Assembly (NCBI GenBank): GCA_015179125.1
Contig: WHVA01000090.1
Span: 186,001 to 250,000 of the forward strand
Source: Gautieria morchelliformis
Lineage: Eukaryota; Basidiomycota; Agaricomycetes; Gomphales; Gomphaceae
Direction of reading: 5' to 3'
Length of the DNA: 64,000 nucleotides
Below are positions 42,727 to 55,200 of this stretch, piece after piece. Positions within the stretch are counted from its first letter, which is position 1. Each line of letters starts with the position of its first letter. A program made the translations under genes and the position numbers. The notes beneath the pieces are model-generated. The model was not told the DNA's origin. It ran no database searches and saw only the letters and a list, made by a program, of their open reading frames with translations.

Positions 42727-43458
42727 TCATCCTGAAGAATTGTCTAATACATCATACGGTCTTCCATGCCGACCCCTTAATTCCCGCGACACCCGCCTGG
42801 GCGGTCGTTCCTCTGCGACCGCACCGGGCGCCGCCGCCTCTTCCTCCTCTCCTGCGCGGGGATGTCCCTCTTCTTCACGCTGCAGACCATGTGCAGCGCG
42901 CAGTTCGCGATCACCGGCTCGACGGCGGCGCATGCGAGCTCCGCGCTGGGGAGGACGGCATCGACGCAGCAGAGCGCGCGGCGTGCGGCCTGATGCTGAC
43001 GCGGAGGAGGCGCGCGCGGGGCCGACGGTGAGCGTGCTGAGGCGTGACGGGAGGCGCGCGGCGAGGGCGGGCCAGTGCGCGGGGGGCACGTTGACAAGGG
43101 CGAGGCAGGGCACGAGCGTGAGGATGCGGTGCACGGCGGCGAGGCATGTGGGGGGCCACGCGAATGTGTTGAAGGGTGCGGCGGAGGCGGCGTCATCCAG
43201 GGCGAGGGCGGGACAGCCCGGGGCGCCGATGGGCACTCTAACAAAAGGCGAGTTGTTTCTAAGGCACGCTGTTACGATCGATATACTGCGCGGTCCAGGC
43301 CCACTCGGGGAATATTTGTGCATTTGATCCACGAGTTTACCCGGGCCGCGAGGATTGAAGACCTCCGAGCGAGCCAGTCGAGCGGTCGTAGTACGAGTAC
43401 GAGTACTGCCTAGAGTAAGGAGTATTATATATGTGACATCTGGTAGCGCGGAGCGCAT
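42727..43458 (-). CDS. GC-rich gene fragment, F-box/LRR-like hypothetical protein
   Basis: A 243-codon minus-strand frame, much more GC-rich than its surroundings. The protein-like part (about 43290-42990) reads VTACLRNNSPFVRVP, APFNTFAWPPTCLAAVHRIL, LVPCLALVNVPPAHWPALA and RLPSRLSTLTVGPARA, a leucine-spaced pattern resembling the LRR-like C-terminal part of basidiomycete F-box proteins. The remainder becomes arginine/alanine-rich and probably frameshifted. No F-box in view. Function unknown; composition suggests a recently inserted piece of a GC-rich host gene. Confidence 0.4.
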   Translation of the reverse strand: MRSALPDVTYIILLTLGSTRTRTTTARLARSEVFNPRGPGKLVDQMHKYSPSGPGPRSISIVTACLRNNSPFVRVPIGAPGCPALALDDAASAAPFNTFAWPPTCLAAVHRILTLVPCLALVNVPPAHWPALAARLPSRLSTLTVGPARASSASASGRTPRALLRRCRPPQRGARMRRRRAGDRELRAAHGLQREEEGHPRAGEEEEAAAPGAVAEERPPRRVSRELRGRHGRPYDVLDNSSG

Positions 43459-43609
43459 TACTAGTTACTGGTGTAGAGTCACCTTAAACCCGGTATTTAT
43501 CATGCAGGAGAGGCACATTCGAACATGAGGCGGCGGATGTGCGTCTGCTATCCTTGGTAGTAGGTCGAACAGTCTTCTCTTGGGGCTTATGGACGTGGCG
43601 GTAGCGGGT

Positions 43610-43920
43610 CAACAACTAGCAATTATTCTATCTAGACTGGTACCTATGAAGAATATGTAGTTATTTATTACAGTGATGCAAACCTTTGGATACTCACAAA
43701 AGGGTGTTTGACCACCCAGCCTAGTGGCCAAAAATGCAAAAACTCAAAAGTTTGTCTTACTTGGATTTCATACATCTGTGCCCTAGCTATGATCAACATA
43801 TGTTCATGTACAAAATCTCAAGGCAATCCGAGCAGAAGCTAGTGAGAAATCCTTGTTCGAGTTTTGCGCGCTAAAATGGAGTCAAATTTGACGCGCGCCT
43901 TACGTACTGCAAACAGGTGT
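43610..43920 (+). repeat. Dispersed family K, copy 2
   Basis: Reverse complement of 29640-29935 at roughly 85-90% by eye, from ATTATTCTATCTAGA to ACGTACTGCAAACAGGTGT. It joins gypsy gag-pol sequence directly at 43920. Confidence 0.75.
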
Positions 43921-45336
43921 AACATGAAGGTTTCTTCTTCACCAAGTTTCATGATTAGCTCGAAGGCGGCTGCGCTGATCAGGGCTATATGCGGCGTTAC
44001 CCTCCTCGTCGGAGGTGGATCAGGAGGTGAAGAATGGAATGGGAGGTGGTCATCGATCAGTAATTCTGTACATGGTGTACAGGAACCAAAATGACTCGGA
44101 GTAGGCTCTGTTTTTGGTCGAATAGGTTCGGTTTCTATTATGGGTTCTTTCGTGGCTGAAAATGGATGAATGAGATCATTAGGAAGTGATATAGAGGACT
44201 CAGAGGAGTGATTCTCGATTGGCTTGGTTGAGAGAAGTAAGGGTTCGCCATCCACGTCGAACGTCTGTTCGTAACCAGAAAGATTCGGAATAGGAGCGGG
44301 CGAAGAAGCGACGTCCAGTGGAAGGACCGGGACGCAGGAGAGTGGTCCAATCGCCGTGTTCGGGATATAACCCAAGGATGGCGGGGACGGATGCGAACCA
44401 GGAACTGGCGGTGGCGATGTCATCGACACAGTGTGGAGTTCGGGGATACTGTCGAAGATAGCCGGCGGGGAAATCATCGTACAGGCCATAGCGACCGTCA
44501 TACGTGGGAGCATGAAGCCGGTGCCAGAAGGAAAGGTAATTGAGAGGGAGCCCCAATCGATCGTTGGTTTCGTAGAGCGAAGCCACGGAAGCCCAAGAAC
44601 GATTGCGGCTGAAGGGTGTAACTTTGTGACAAGTAGCGAAACGTCCTGCAAAGAAGAGTCACTGAAGTGAGACTAGTATCTAGATATTCATGAATGAAAC
44701 CAGCAGTGGCTGGCTTCCCGTCGAAAAGGGAGAGAGCCATCAGCGAACGGAGTGATGTACATACGAAACCAGGACGAGAGGAAAAGGAGCTATCAATGAA
44801 ATTGGAAGTGGCACCAGAGTCAATAAGAGTAGGGATCGAGTTAGAGAGACCGGGAAGGTGTACATGGATGATGAAGGATGAATTGGAATGGGAGCTAATA
44901 GAGGCGAATAAACACGCTGGTGGTACAGAGTCAATCGGGCTGGTATTCAGAGGCGTAGGATGTTTATTGGCAAGAGTTGAGGAGAATGAGTCTAGTAGGA
45001 GAGATGATCCAGGTCCGCCAAGTAGGGCAGAAAGCTGTGTGAAGGATTGGTATGGGGAAGAGCGACCCATGGAGGGGTAAGGCTGTCCCGCGAATAAACG
45101 AGGCTCAGGCCCGCCAGGCGAGATGAGAATCTGTAGAGAGGAGTGTTGGAAGAGAGGTTGTCCCATGAAGGGGAATAAGGAAGGCCTGCCAAGTGGGGCA
45201 GGAGTCTAGGGAACGTTCGGTGTGGGGGGAGGCGACCTTCAAAACGGTGAGGCTGTCCCGCGAATAGGTGTGGCATGAAAAAAATGGTGAATGGATAGAA
45301 TGAATGCTTTGACTGTAGCTGTTAGTTCAATTATAC
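43921..45336 (-). pseudogene. Ty3/gypsy gag end and protease, truncated
   Basis: Leftwards from the LTR at 45337: a leader, Gag-like sequence, then the retropepsin motif PTLIDSGATSNFIDSSF (about 44830-44780), FDGKPATAGFIHEYLDT, a frame change near 44640, LVTKLHPSAAIVLGLPWLRS and a proline-rich linker to ITLIS-like HIALISAAAFELIMKLGEEE (43990-43925). This is the protease and linker upstream of reverse transcriptase in fungal gypsy elements. Reverse transcriptase, integrase and the 3' LTR are absent; the sequence is cut by family K at 43920. The catalytic D-S-G is intact. Confidence 0.8.
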
Positions 45337-46366
45337 TGTCAAGATTGGTTTTCAAGCGTTAATATCGTGTATTAGTGAACACAGCGAATGCCCGAATAAC
45401 TTGTGCGAATAAGTATGCCGTTCGGCGAATAAGTGAACCGATGAATGTTCACGAAACAAGAGGGTTGCCCAAACGGGGCTCACCCTATCTACAGTCGTAG
45501 CGAAATAGCTCGCAGCACTTGACGATGTAACATGCAAGATATTGCGGAAGGGCTGTCTAAGTTTCAACGTCCCTTCGCTGGTGAAGGTGCTCCTTCAGAG
45601 CCCTTTGCCAACAGCACAGAAAGTAGTCCGAAGGCTAAGGTAACGAAGATGAAGTATGAGAACTCACCAGTGATGCCTAAGTCCTTGGCTGGTTGAAGAT
45701 AGAAATCTTCAAGGGGAGGCTCGAGACTATGATCACAGCGAGGTCAAGTTTGCACAAGATGGACAATGTATGATAATTGAACTGGGGAATATACATGCGA
45801 ATGTAAACTACTTATATCGAATGCTCGTAAGGTATCAGCGAATAGGAAAGAGGCCGTCACAAGTCAGGGTTGGATAGGGGTGCGTGGTCATGATACTAGG
45901 TAGATGGAATAAACATACAATAGAGTGAGGGGAGAATGAGAACATGAAACGACGGAGAATAAAGGGAGCGAAGGCATTTATGGACAAAACCATGTCTTGG
46001 GACCCGCATACATGCTACCCTGCACGGACTCTTCGTTTACTGGGTTGATCCCGCACGACCTATGGAAGAGACGTCCTGCGATCACACCTTAGCCATACGA
46101 ACACCCAATGGGGTTGGATTAAGAAGATGATGGGGTTTATGATGAGCCATCATGCCGGGTGAATGGTATCAATCATATTCGATGGCGTGCCTGCTGACGA
46201 AATGCGCGAACAGTGAATAGCGGTTCGGAGAATGGGGCGAACAGCGGGTAGAGTGGACGTAGAGGGGAAGTGGTCGGTAGGTGCAGCGAACTCTGGCGAA
46301 GATGCTAGGGAGTGACGAGGGGGAACGTAGAGGTAGCGCGGTAGGAGAAATAAACCGGTCGTGACA
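45337..46366 (-). repeat. Gypsy LTR (family L), copy 2
   Basis: On the minus strand TGTCACGACCGG...CCAATCTTGACA. It is the 5' LTR of the gypsy remnant at 43921-45336 by position and orientation. It interrupts the hAT transposase, whose reading DMVVRC runs into the LTR at 46367. Confidence 0.8.
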
Positions 46367-48250
46367 CAACGAACGACCATGTCGAGGAGCAGCGTAGTTG
46401 GCCGCTTGACATCATTGCGTACCTGCAAGGCTCTGTACATCTCTTTGCGCTTTGCCAATGATCGCTCCTTGACGCAAATAGCATGGATGAGACCTACAGG
46501 GTCACGCACCCAAGTATTGGTCTCTGGTAGGTGGTTGTCAGGTTCCTTGGGGTCATAGTGTGGTGTTTTTGAATGTGCATTGAGCATGGCTTGTGTGGCC
46601 AAGTTGATCACATGCGCAAGGCATCGAATGCGCCGTTCCTTTGGATCGAAGGGTCCTTTCGTATGTTCTTTGATTCGGATGGCAAGTTCGGCCATCATGG
46701 TCGTGTTATTTGTGGCATTATCGCACATTACCCAGCCAAGCTATTCATTGTTGTCAGTCAAGGTGTCACAGACTGAGTGAGACACACTCACTTTGTGCGC
46801 AATACCGACGCGTTCCAGTACCTTGAACATGGCCTGACCCAGTCGAGTTCCCGAGTGGGAATTGTTCATTTGAACAAATCCCACCAACACATTTTGCAGC
46901 GTGTGGAGCCCCTCAACTTCCTCAATCCAATGGGCGGTGACTGCGAAGTAGCCGTCCGTGTTACTGGCTTGCCATGCATCACAAGTCGCAGATACTAAGC
47001 CTTTCACCGATGTACCCTGATATAGACTATTTAGTACTGTATGTATGTGGCTTGTAAATGATAGACTCACGGAAAATCGTTTTTTGAGATCACGAAGGTG
47101 GGATTGGAACAGATCGATGATCTCCATCTGTGTCGGCCTGGCTCCAGGGAGCTTGACACCTTCCTTGGCACATGAGGCCATTTCGATCATAGCCTTGAAA
47201 CGGGGATGCTCGAACGCCGAGATAGGCTTGGCTGCAAGGTGAGCATAATAGCTGTTATCAAAGCCAAGATCTCACCTGATCTGTTGATATTAACCACTGC
47301 ACAGCCAGACATCTAAAAGCATCGTGTGAGTAAGTCACCATCGGTACCTTGGGTTGTTTCGGTGCGGGACCAAAGTGATCAGTCACAAGCTGGTTTTTAG
47401 ATTTTGCTTCCTTGATCACGCTTGGAAGCTTGCTGACAAAACCTGTTTTTTTCACACCATATGTTGTATTGAGCCTGTGCCAAGAAGATCAGACTGAGCT
47501 ACAATTCATTATGAAGGCTTACCTGGTGCAAGGCTTGCATGTGCCGGCGAAGTGTACTTACTTCGAATACATAAGTTATTTTTTGTCGGTCATTTTTCCT
47601 ACAAATAATATAGTCCTCATTTGCCTGCCATGGAGGAGACCTGACTCACCGGCACAATTTGCAGTCAATAAATTTTTTACCTTCCTCAACGTGTAGATTA
47701 TCGAAAAAATAACGTGTACCCAAAGTACGATCTTTGGACTTGATCGCCGTGTCAGGTAAGCCCTCTACCCTATCTAGATCCTTGAGCCAGCCGTCAGGGC
47801 GAGCCGGAGCTCCCTGGACTATCTTATCTTGTATGGCTGAAGTCCCTGGTGTAGCCTTGCTTTGAGTACCTGAATCTTAGATCAATAGATAGACAATATT
47901 CTATGCAAAGATATGACTCACCAGTAATGCCGCCAGATTCCTTATTCATAACCATTTCAGTACTACTGAAATCAGTAGGCTTGGCAACGGTCCTTGCATT
48001 TGGCTCGATCACCAGGGCCGGCTCAACAATAGTCTTTTGTTTTTTTATTTATTTTTATGTTGGTCAGTAGTTTCTACCACCTTAGTCACGACCTTGGCAT
48101 GCTTGCGTTGACCAAGAACATTGGCCACATTATCGGGATCCTTCAGTGCGGCGCTTGGCTTTAGCATTCGGCCCGAACGGGCACTCTTGATAGGGAGCAG
48201 CTGAACCTTGTCCTCATCGCTAGGGTCCTGGATACGGGGCAAGGGCATGG
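46367..48250 (-). pseudogene. hAT transposase, N-terminal two thirds
   Basis: Starts near 48250 (MPLPRIQDPSDEDKVQLLPI), with short introns. A BED-type zinc finger reads KKFIDCKLC, intron, then FEVSTLRRHMQALHQ (47690-47520). The catalytic region has GVKLPGARPTQMEIIDLF, VKGLVSATCDAWQASNTDGY, FAVTAHWIEEVEGLHTLQNV, GTRLGQAMFKVLERVGI, CDNATNN and IRCLAHVINLATQAMLN (46620), typical of basidiomycete hAT enzymes. The frame is cut at 46367 by a gypsy LTR, so the C-terminal dimerisation domain is missing. hAT enzymes make 8-base target duplications, as seen at 18985 and 37505. Confidence 0.85.
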
Positions 48251-48354
48251 CAGTGAGCAGCAGACAGAAATTTTTTTCAAACTCAACCAATAGAGTACAG
48301 GATATACACAAATTAGCTACCTGAGTGCCGCTTGCCACCTGAACACTGCATACT

Positions 48355-48505
48355 GGGTAAGCACCCAAAAGCCGCGGCTTCAGGGCTCGGCTCGGGCTCT
48401 CAAAACTCAAGCCGGGCCCTAGATCCCGGCCTCAGGACGGCTTTGGCCCGGCTCAGCCCAGCTTTTGGGGGCCCGGCTTCGGCTGAAGCCAGGCTTTGCA
48501 GAACA
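48355..48505. repeat. GGGCTCGGGC-type GC-rich repeat segment
   Basis: CCCGAGCC words like those of the 18993 element. Near-matching flanks (GCATACTGGG at 48347, GCACACTGGG at 48522) could be an old target duplication. Confidence 0.5.
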
Positions 48506-48539
48506 CTATGTGCCCCCATCCTGCACACTGGGGTGCACC

Positions 48540-48890
48540 TGGTCCCCCAAGTATATCAATTGTAGCATGTCGACACTTATTCACATGAGCAGAAGTGTGG
48601 CTTCCTGGGAGCTCCTTCGCCCCCTCTCCGCCAAGTACGCTCTCTGTGCCTGTTGGGTCAGCGGTGTCACCAATTTGAGGGGTACCAGAAGATTCCTCCA
48701 CAGCCGACTTATCAATGCTCTTTGACGATGGAGCAGAAGGCAGTTTTGCCACAGCGAGCCGTTTCGCAGTGGCAGCCGAAGCTGCTGCGTGGTGTGAAGC
48801 CAGGGCCGGAACAGAGGCATTGCTGGGGTCAGTGACTTTCTCGGTTGTGGTAATTTTCTACTTCGGTCAACTCGACATAAGGCTCAGGTG
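48540..48890 (-). other. Possible upstream exon region of the hAT gene
   Basis: A minus-strand frame (SAPSSKSIDKSAVEESSGTP) of low complexity, Ser/Ala/Thr-rich, as in the N-terminal tails of hAT proteins. Not conserved enough to be sure. Confidence 0.3.
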
Positions 48891-48974
48891 AGTAGTGAGA
48901 TCACATGGGAATAACCTTGTTTCATGTATATACAGTTCACCATCCAAATCCAGGAAAAGATGCACTATATATAT

Positions 48975-49131
48975 CCAGCAAAGCCCGGGCTCAAGCCCAG
49001 GGCCTGGGCTTCCGCAAGTTAGAAGCCCGGCCCATTTGGTGGGCTCAATGCGGGCTTGGGCCAGGCTAGGCTGGGCTCAAGTACGCCGGGCCGGGCTGGG
49101 CTTCGGGCTTGAGCCTGAGCCCAGCACATCA
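48975..49131. repeat. GGGCTCGGGC-type segment with one hAT-like end
   Basis: Ends GCCCAGCACATCACTA, close to the TAGTGATGGGC terminus at 18993-19648 when inverted. The left end is unclear. Confidence 0.5.
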
Positions 49132-49139
49132 CTAGTTGT

Positions 49140-50103
49140 ATTTACCAGCTTGGTACTTATATACTTACTTTGGATCCCCTTACCTCAGTCCTGTGTGGGC
49201 AGGTAAGGTTGCACTTACAGCAGAACAAGGTCACCCATGGAGGACCAACGGTGCAGTAGCATGATTGGGATGCGGATGGTTTTCCCACATCGCAACTCAT
49301 GCAATACACCATCCTTCCTCTCACTGCGGGAGCCCACTGACCCTCTTGCTAGGTGCCTTTAGCAGTCCATGGCTGTGTAGGTGCAAGCGGTCCACAGCCA
49401 TGAAGGTGAGACAGAAAGTCAAAGGAGGCAGAGGAAGGAAAAGGGGGGGGGGGAGACAGGGCATAAAGGAAATAAAAGAAAATAAAAGAGACCAACAGGC
49501 TGTCACACTACACATGAGGATAAAGTTATTGTGTTGAATACTTCTTCCTTATTATTATCCTTTGCAGATAATATTCTAATCCTTATGTTGGAAAATATGA
49601 GCCAACAAATCAATGACTTTGTCATTTAAGTCATTATTAAAGTTGATATTCTTCAAGGAGTGACTCATTCATTATAAAGGAAAGTTCTCAGCTACAACTA
49701 TGAGTTGGAAAAAAGAGTGCTGTATAGTTTAGTTCATTGATAAGATGGCGACTTTATATATTTCGATTTTATATTGCATTCACTATTCAACTCTCTAAAT
49801 AAAACCATAAACAACATAAAGAGAAAATAGAAATTTTACTGGAATTATATTCTCAACTACTGGTCTAGATTACCTTCCACAACAAGTGATGACATATACA
49901 CTAACAGATGGAGATAAATCAATCAAACCAAACTTTGTAGTTAGCAAGCATGATTATAATAATAGTATTTCTGATGATATGTAATTTAAACAACAGTGCT
50001 AGCAATGACAAGGACCTAGTTGACAATTTAATTATAAAACCAGATTAGTGTCTAATATGAGTCAGTATTGAAAATTGATTCTGTGAAATTGTAAATTGGG
50101 TCT
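49140..50103. other. AT-rich region upstream of the tandem-repeat gene
   Basis: Falls in GC sharply after about 49540 and matches the composition of the downstream ORF. A G-run lies at 49443-49452. No separate gene. Confidence 0.4.
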
Positions 50104-51150
50104 AGTAGCCATGGAAGCCCAGATTGTCAAGCTCTCCAAAAGGATTGACAGAATCACAGAATGGATAGAAGAAAAAGATGAGATAATATCAAATCTCAAA
50201 CAGATATCTAAGGGCGCGTTCGGTAACCAGACCATGAAAATGGATTTTGGTGATCTCTCACCAAAAAGTGAAGAAACCACGATTTCGCAATCTTGCGAAA
50301 TCTTTTTCGATTTTGGCATTCAGCACACGAAATCTCAATCTAAAAAGATTTTGACCACGCGTGATCTCCCTATACTTTTGAGATACAGCTCAAAGCTGTA
50401 TCTCAAATGATATTCTCGACTCTACACCTTGCCGTCTTCTTTCTGTGCTCTTGGCTGCTGTCTTGGCAACCACACGACCACTGCCCCATGCACACAACAT
50501 GTCACATCTGGGAGCCAGCTATTACAGCTGGTTGAGATTTCTTGTAGATCAATGTATACTACTACTATTAAGCAAATGATGCGCATTCGTTTGCGCCTGT
50601 TTGCCAGCTCTTGGCGTCCATCCCTTTCCCGCCCGTCCCTTTCTCCCTCCAGAGTCTTGCCTTCCCTCCGCCTATCCTTTCCCCTCTCCACTCGCGGTTT
50701 CTTCCACAGTTTCCTTCACCCGCCCCTTTTTCCTCCTGTCGTTGGCCGTCATCGTCTGCTCCTACAGGTGGTCTTCGGAGCTCTTTTACGGACGGGTGGA
50801 AGGATAGGTATCGGAAGGGGAAGGCACAGTAACCATCCCTTCACGTCCTCGCACGGGGGGAAGGCTACGCACAGGTAGGGGATCCCATTGACACCTCCCC
50901 ACACTGTGACGTCTTTCCCCCCTGTCTCGCGTCCCCTCGCGCACCGTCACTCTGTCTCATGGATATTCCCACGGCTGTATATTCTTCCTCTCCTGTGCAG
51001 GCCATCCCTCGCCGTATATTTGTCTCTTCGTGCATTTTCTCTTTTCCTTATGTCTACCGTTAATTTGAGTGCTAACGTCTGTCTTCGAGGGGTCATTGAC
51101 AGACGACCTCTCCTACGTATTATTGTTTCTACGACACTGTCATTCAGGCC

Positions 51151-51977
51151 TTGGACAGCTCAGTGGTCCCTCTGGAGCTTCGTCTTTATAGCCCGCCTGG
51201 CCAGGATGTCTTTCCCGACAACACTAACGCTCGCGTCGTTGGCTGCATTTTCGCCCCTCCATCATTGCCCATTTTGATGGACGTTATTTCTCTAACGGCT
51301 TATCCTGGAGATCTGACATCTGATGACTATGAAATCGGTGTCCCGGACGATATCTCGGTAGCTATTTGGATGGTTGGTGCTGTTCTAAATAATGCTGAAG
51401 TTGACACAGATTCCCAGACGAGAGCATTCAATCTTGCTGTTTCCGACTATGTCCGAGACGGCACGAAAACCTTTGTTTTGGAGTCCGTATCTTTCCTGAG
51501 CTCTTTTCTTTGTTTCATTTACATTTCGCTTAACGTGTCTTCCTTAGGTGTGTTTACGACGGTGATTTGGTTCGCTGGAGTCAGGCACCTGCTCCCAATG
51601 TTAACACGGCGATCTATGCATACGTCACGTTCAGGAAAGTGAATGAACATGGCAATTTGAGTATAGTTGTTGATAACGTCGCGTTGAACGTGGGACTGGC
51701 CACCCTAGCCCTTTGCTCCCCTTCTCACGCCAAACTTGCTCCTTCCGCGAAGGATGGTGGCCCGCGTCGTCGAGCAAGGAAGTTTGCGACAGCCGTCCCT
51801 AAAAACGACGGTGACGACGCTCTCGCCCACAAGGTTCATGAAGATGGCCGTCGTTCGTCTTCGCCACGTTCGCCCACTTGTTCCGACGTTACCTTTTCGG
51901 GCGACGGTCCTTCGCAGACCGATCCAGGCAATCTTATCACAAGGAGTGGTAAACGGCATGCTGTTCTTACACCTTAA
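51151..51977 (+). CDS. Helitron accessory protein, possibly OB-fold ssDNA-binding
   Basis: Two exons around an intron at 51483-51547. Exon 1 reads VPLELRLYSPPGQDVFPDNT, VVGCIFAP, ISVAIWMVGAV and FNLAVSDYVRDGTKTF. Exon 2 reads YDGDLVRWSQAPAPNVNTAI, YAYVTFRKV and LSIVVDNVALNVG, then a Ser/Arg-rich tail to the stop at 51977. Proteins of this layout accompany basidiomycete Helitrons. By length and beta-rich pattern I infer an RPA-like OB fold, which would coat single-stranded transposition intermediates. The true start may lie upstream; an acceptor-like CATTCAG precedes 51151. No stop interrupts it, unlike its Rep-helicase neighbour. Confidence 0.55.
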
Positions 51978-52227
51978 CTGCCCTCCCCGGCCTTTTTCTT
52001 TCTTCGTTTGTATTTCTATGTCGTCTTTGTATCATACATGTTTCCGTTTCGATGTGACTGCCTTTGAATCTGACTCCGTGACCTTTCGAGCCTTCCCCTG
52101 TCTTCAACAGACCCTGTTTCAAATACGCCGTAGTGATTATTATTTTTCTTCTTCTGTGCTGTTGCATATCGGGGCATATACTGAAGGAGTTAACCTTTTT
52201 TCTTTCTATTCCTTTGTTCCCCCTACC

Positions 52228-55200
52228 ATGCCTTCAGACACTTGGTGTATATGTGGTATTTCCACGCCTGTGTTTCACTGGGGCGGAAATGGGCGAGGTC
52301 TTCTTCATGAGTGTCATTATTGCCATCTTCCCCTTTTGACCGGTGAACGTTCTGGCTTCTGTTGTGGAGATCGAGGCAATCGCATGTCCCATATGCCGTC
52401 CCTTCCACTGTTGCCTCACGAATACAATGTCTTTCTAAATGAGCCCGACCTTTCTTCTTTGTCCTGTGTATTCAATCTCGTCTATTCTTTTGTGTCTCTT
52501 GAGTCTACCGCTGAATTCCCAGGCTTGCATGGACCGCCTGGCTTCTTTACCGTCCAGGGCCGTCTCTACCATCGCCTCCGCCCTTCACATCATGACTCGG
52601 CTTTACGTTGGTTGTTGTATGACGGTTTCCTTGCTCGACTTGCTCCTCATCAAAACTGGTTCAACTGCCTCCCTCAGCGATGGACAGCTGCGATGAAGGA
52701 TGCGCTCCTGCGCGTGAATCCCTTTGTCCGTCCTATACGTCAGTTCTTGACTGTACAACCTTCTCAATTTCCCGAGGCTTCCATTGTTTTGAAAGATTCT
52801 TCTCCCACGAATGAGGTGCCATGTACGTTCACTTTTTCTTTACTACACTTATGTGCTTTCTTTTAGATCGCGGCCGTGATGTCCTTTCGCAATACTACAC
52901 AGACCAACATCCTTCCACGCACCCTGACTATTGCGCGGGTTGGTGGTTCGAATCAATCCATTCCTGCTGTCAGTCGTCTGTGGGAACCGTTAGCATATCC
53001 ATTGCTTTTTCCACACCGAACTTTAGGTTGGGGCTTAAACGACGGTGTCCCTGTATGTTCTTCCCCGGGGGATACTGACTGTGTCTCCACGCAGATGTGG
53101 TATTATCGAATCAGACTTCTTCACGAACCCCGCTTTCGGATCTTCGGTCGACTTTGCAACAAGTATATTGTAGATATGTTCATGCGTGACCTCGAATGTA
53201 GATTAAAATATATTCGACACAATCAGCCCAGGGAAAGCACTAATCCAACCTCTTCCAATGTATACTTACCTGCTTCCTTCCTTGGATCCAGGAAGTGGGC
53301 GTCGGAACAGATCACGGATGCCCTGGAATTGGCTTCCACTTATGGCCCACCAACGTTCTTCATTACTATGACTTGCAATCCACACTGGCCTGAAATAACC
53401 GATCAGTTACGCCCAGGCCAAGGATTCGAGGACATGCCTGTAGTTGTTTGCCGTGTATTCAAGCGCAAATTGGCTCACTTCCTTCACACAGTATCCTCCA
53501 TGTTTCCCAACACCGGACATCCCTTATACTTAATATACTGCATAGAGTTTCAAAAGCGTGGCCTACCTCACAGCCACATACTCATCAAGTATCCCTCCGA
53601 TTGTATTACTGCCGCCGACATTGACCGTGTTATCTCAGCTGAAATCCCAGATAACCCTGAAGACGCCCTCCTTATACACATGCACATGCTAGACTCCCAT
53701 CCACCTCCTAATCGCCCCGCCTCACGCTATTGTCAGCGAGAAAACAATGGCGTTCGGAATTGTCGTTTTAGATATCCACGTCAACTACAAGAGACCACTA
53801 CGATTGATAGTGAGGGTCGCGTTAACTATCGCCGCTGAAAGCCTGGTGATGAGATGGTCGTTCCTCACTGTCTTGCGTTAATCAAAAAATATAAGTGTCA
53901 CATCAACTTCGAAGCTTCCAGTACGGCCCACTTATTTCAATACATCTTCAAATAGATCCACAAAGGTTTCCCTCTTTGCCATCCGTCCGTATGCGTCCTC
54001 ATGATGTTTTAGGTCCCAATCGCACTTCCATTCGTTTACAAGACACCCATGATCAAGCCGTCGAAGAGATTGCCGATTTCTGGGACGCTGGCTACTTATC
54101 CGCCGGCGAAGCAGCATGGAGAATCTTGGGTTTCCGCATAACCACGAAGGAACCTTCTGTAACAGCTCTTCCTGTGCACGAACCAGACACGACCGTTTAT
54201 CGACAATATAAGTCCTCCCCATCAATGTCAAAACTCGATCATTACTTCTGTCGGCCTTATGGCACATTTCAAGACAATCAGGGTGTTACATGCAATTTCC
54301 CTGACATCACGTATGCAGAGTACTACACTCTCTTTCGTCTGCAAAAAATGTCTGCTGATCATCTAGAACATCCTCGCTACTATATTGAAAGACCTAATGT
54401 CCACGGACTACCGATGATGCACATCATTCTTCAGGGTCCTCAAACCCCGCACGTTGCTCGATTACAGGCTGTCCGTCCTTCAGAGGGCGAGCGGTTTTAT
54501 ATTTGGTCCCTTTTGATACACCACAGTGCCCTATCGTTTCTTGACTTGCGCACCGTCGACGGACATCTTCTGCCCACTTATCAACAAGCCGCTAAAGACC
54601 TCGGCATTTTCACTGACCAAAGCAAAGGTGACTTTTGCATATCTGAAGCCATCGACTGCCTTCGCACCCTGCGCCAGCTCCGCCTCTTATTTGTTCACCT
54701 TCTAATTAACGACTGTTGCCCTTTCCCCGCCAATACTTGGATAATGTTCAAAGATGCCTTTTCTCGAGATTTCCTTCCAGGTGCAGGTGGCACCGAAGAA
54801 GTTCATCATTCCCAGGCGTTATCCGACATGTCAGAAATTCTGAATGAATATGGCAAATGGCTATCAGAGCTCGGCTTACCCGAACCACGGACGTATGGCA
54901 ACGAAATCTTACATGAACTCACCCACTGGTCCGCTGATCCTACACATCTTTACCACTGCTTTCAATCCTCCATCGCGCGCTTTAACGAACAGCAAGCCGC
55001 CATCTTTGCTGAGATAAACCACGCTGCTGATGCAAAAATGCCTCTACGCCTCTTTGTCGATGGACCAGCCGGACGTGGTAAGACTTTCCTGACAACCGCC
55101 GTCTGTGACTCCCGGTGTCACAAACATGAAATTGTTCTGCCAACTGTGACATCCGCTTTCGCCGCTCATATTTTCCCCGGTGGAAGAACAACCCACACTG

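Noticed and set aside
42740-43413. Plus-strand frames opposite the GC-rich fragment
   Set aside because: Arg/Ala-rich shadows of the minus-strand frame, which has the protein-like leucine pattern.
48347-48531. A second hAT-like element with a target duplication
   Set aside because: The flanking 8-mers differ by one base and the left end lacks TAGTGATG, so it is listed only as a repeat segment.
50429-50878. A 149-codon frame near the Helitron left end
   Set aside because: Ser/Leu/Pro-rich with overlapping alternatives and no domain; probably leader sequence.
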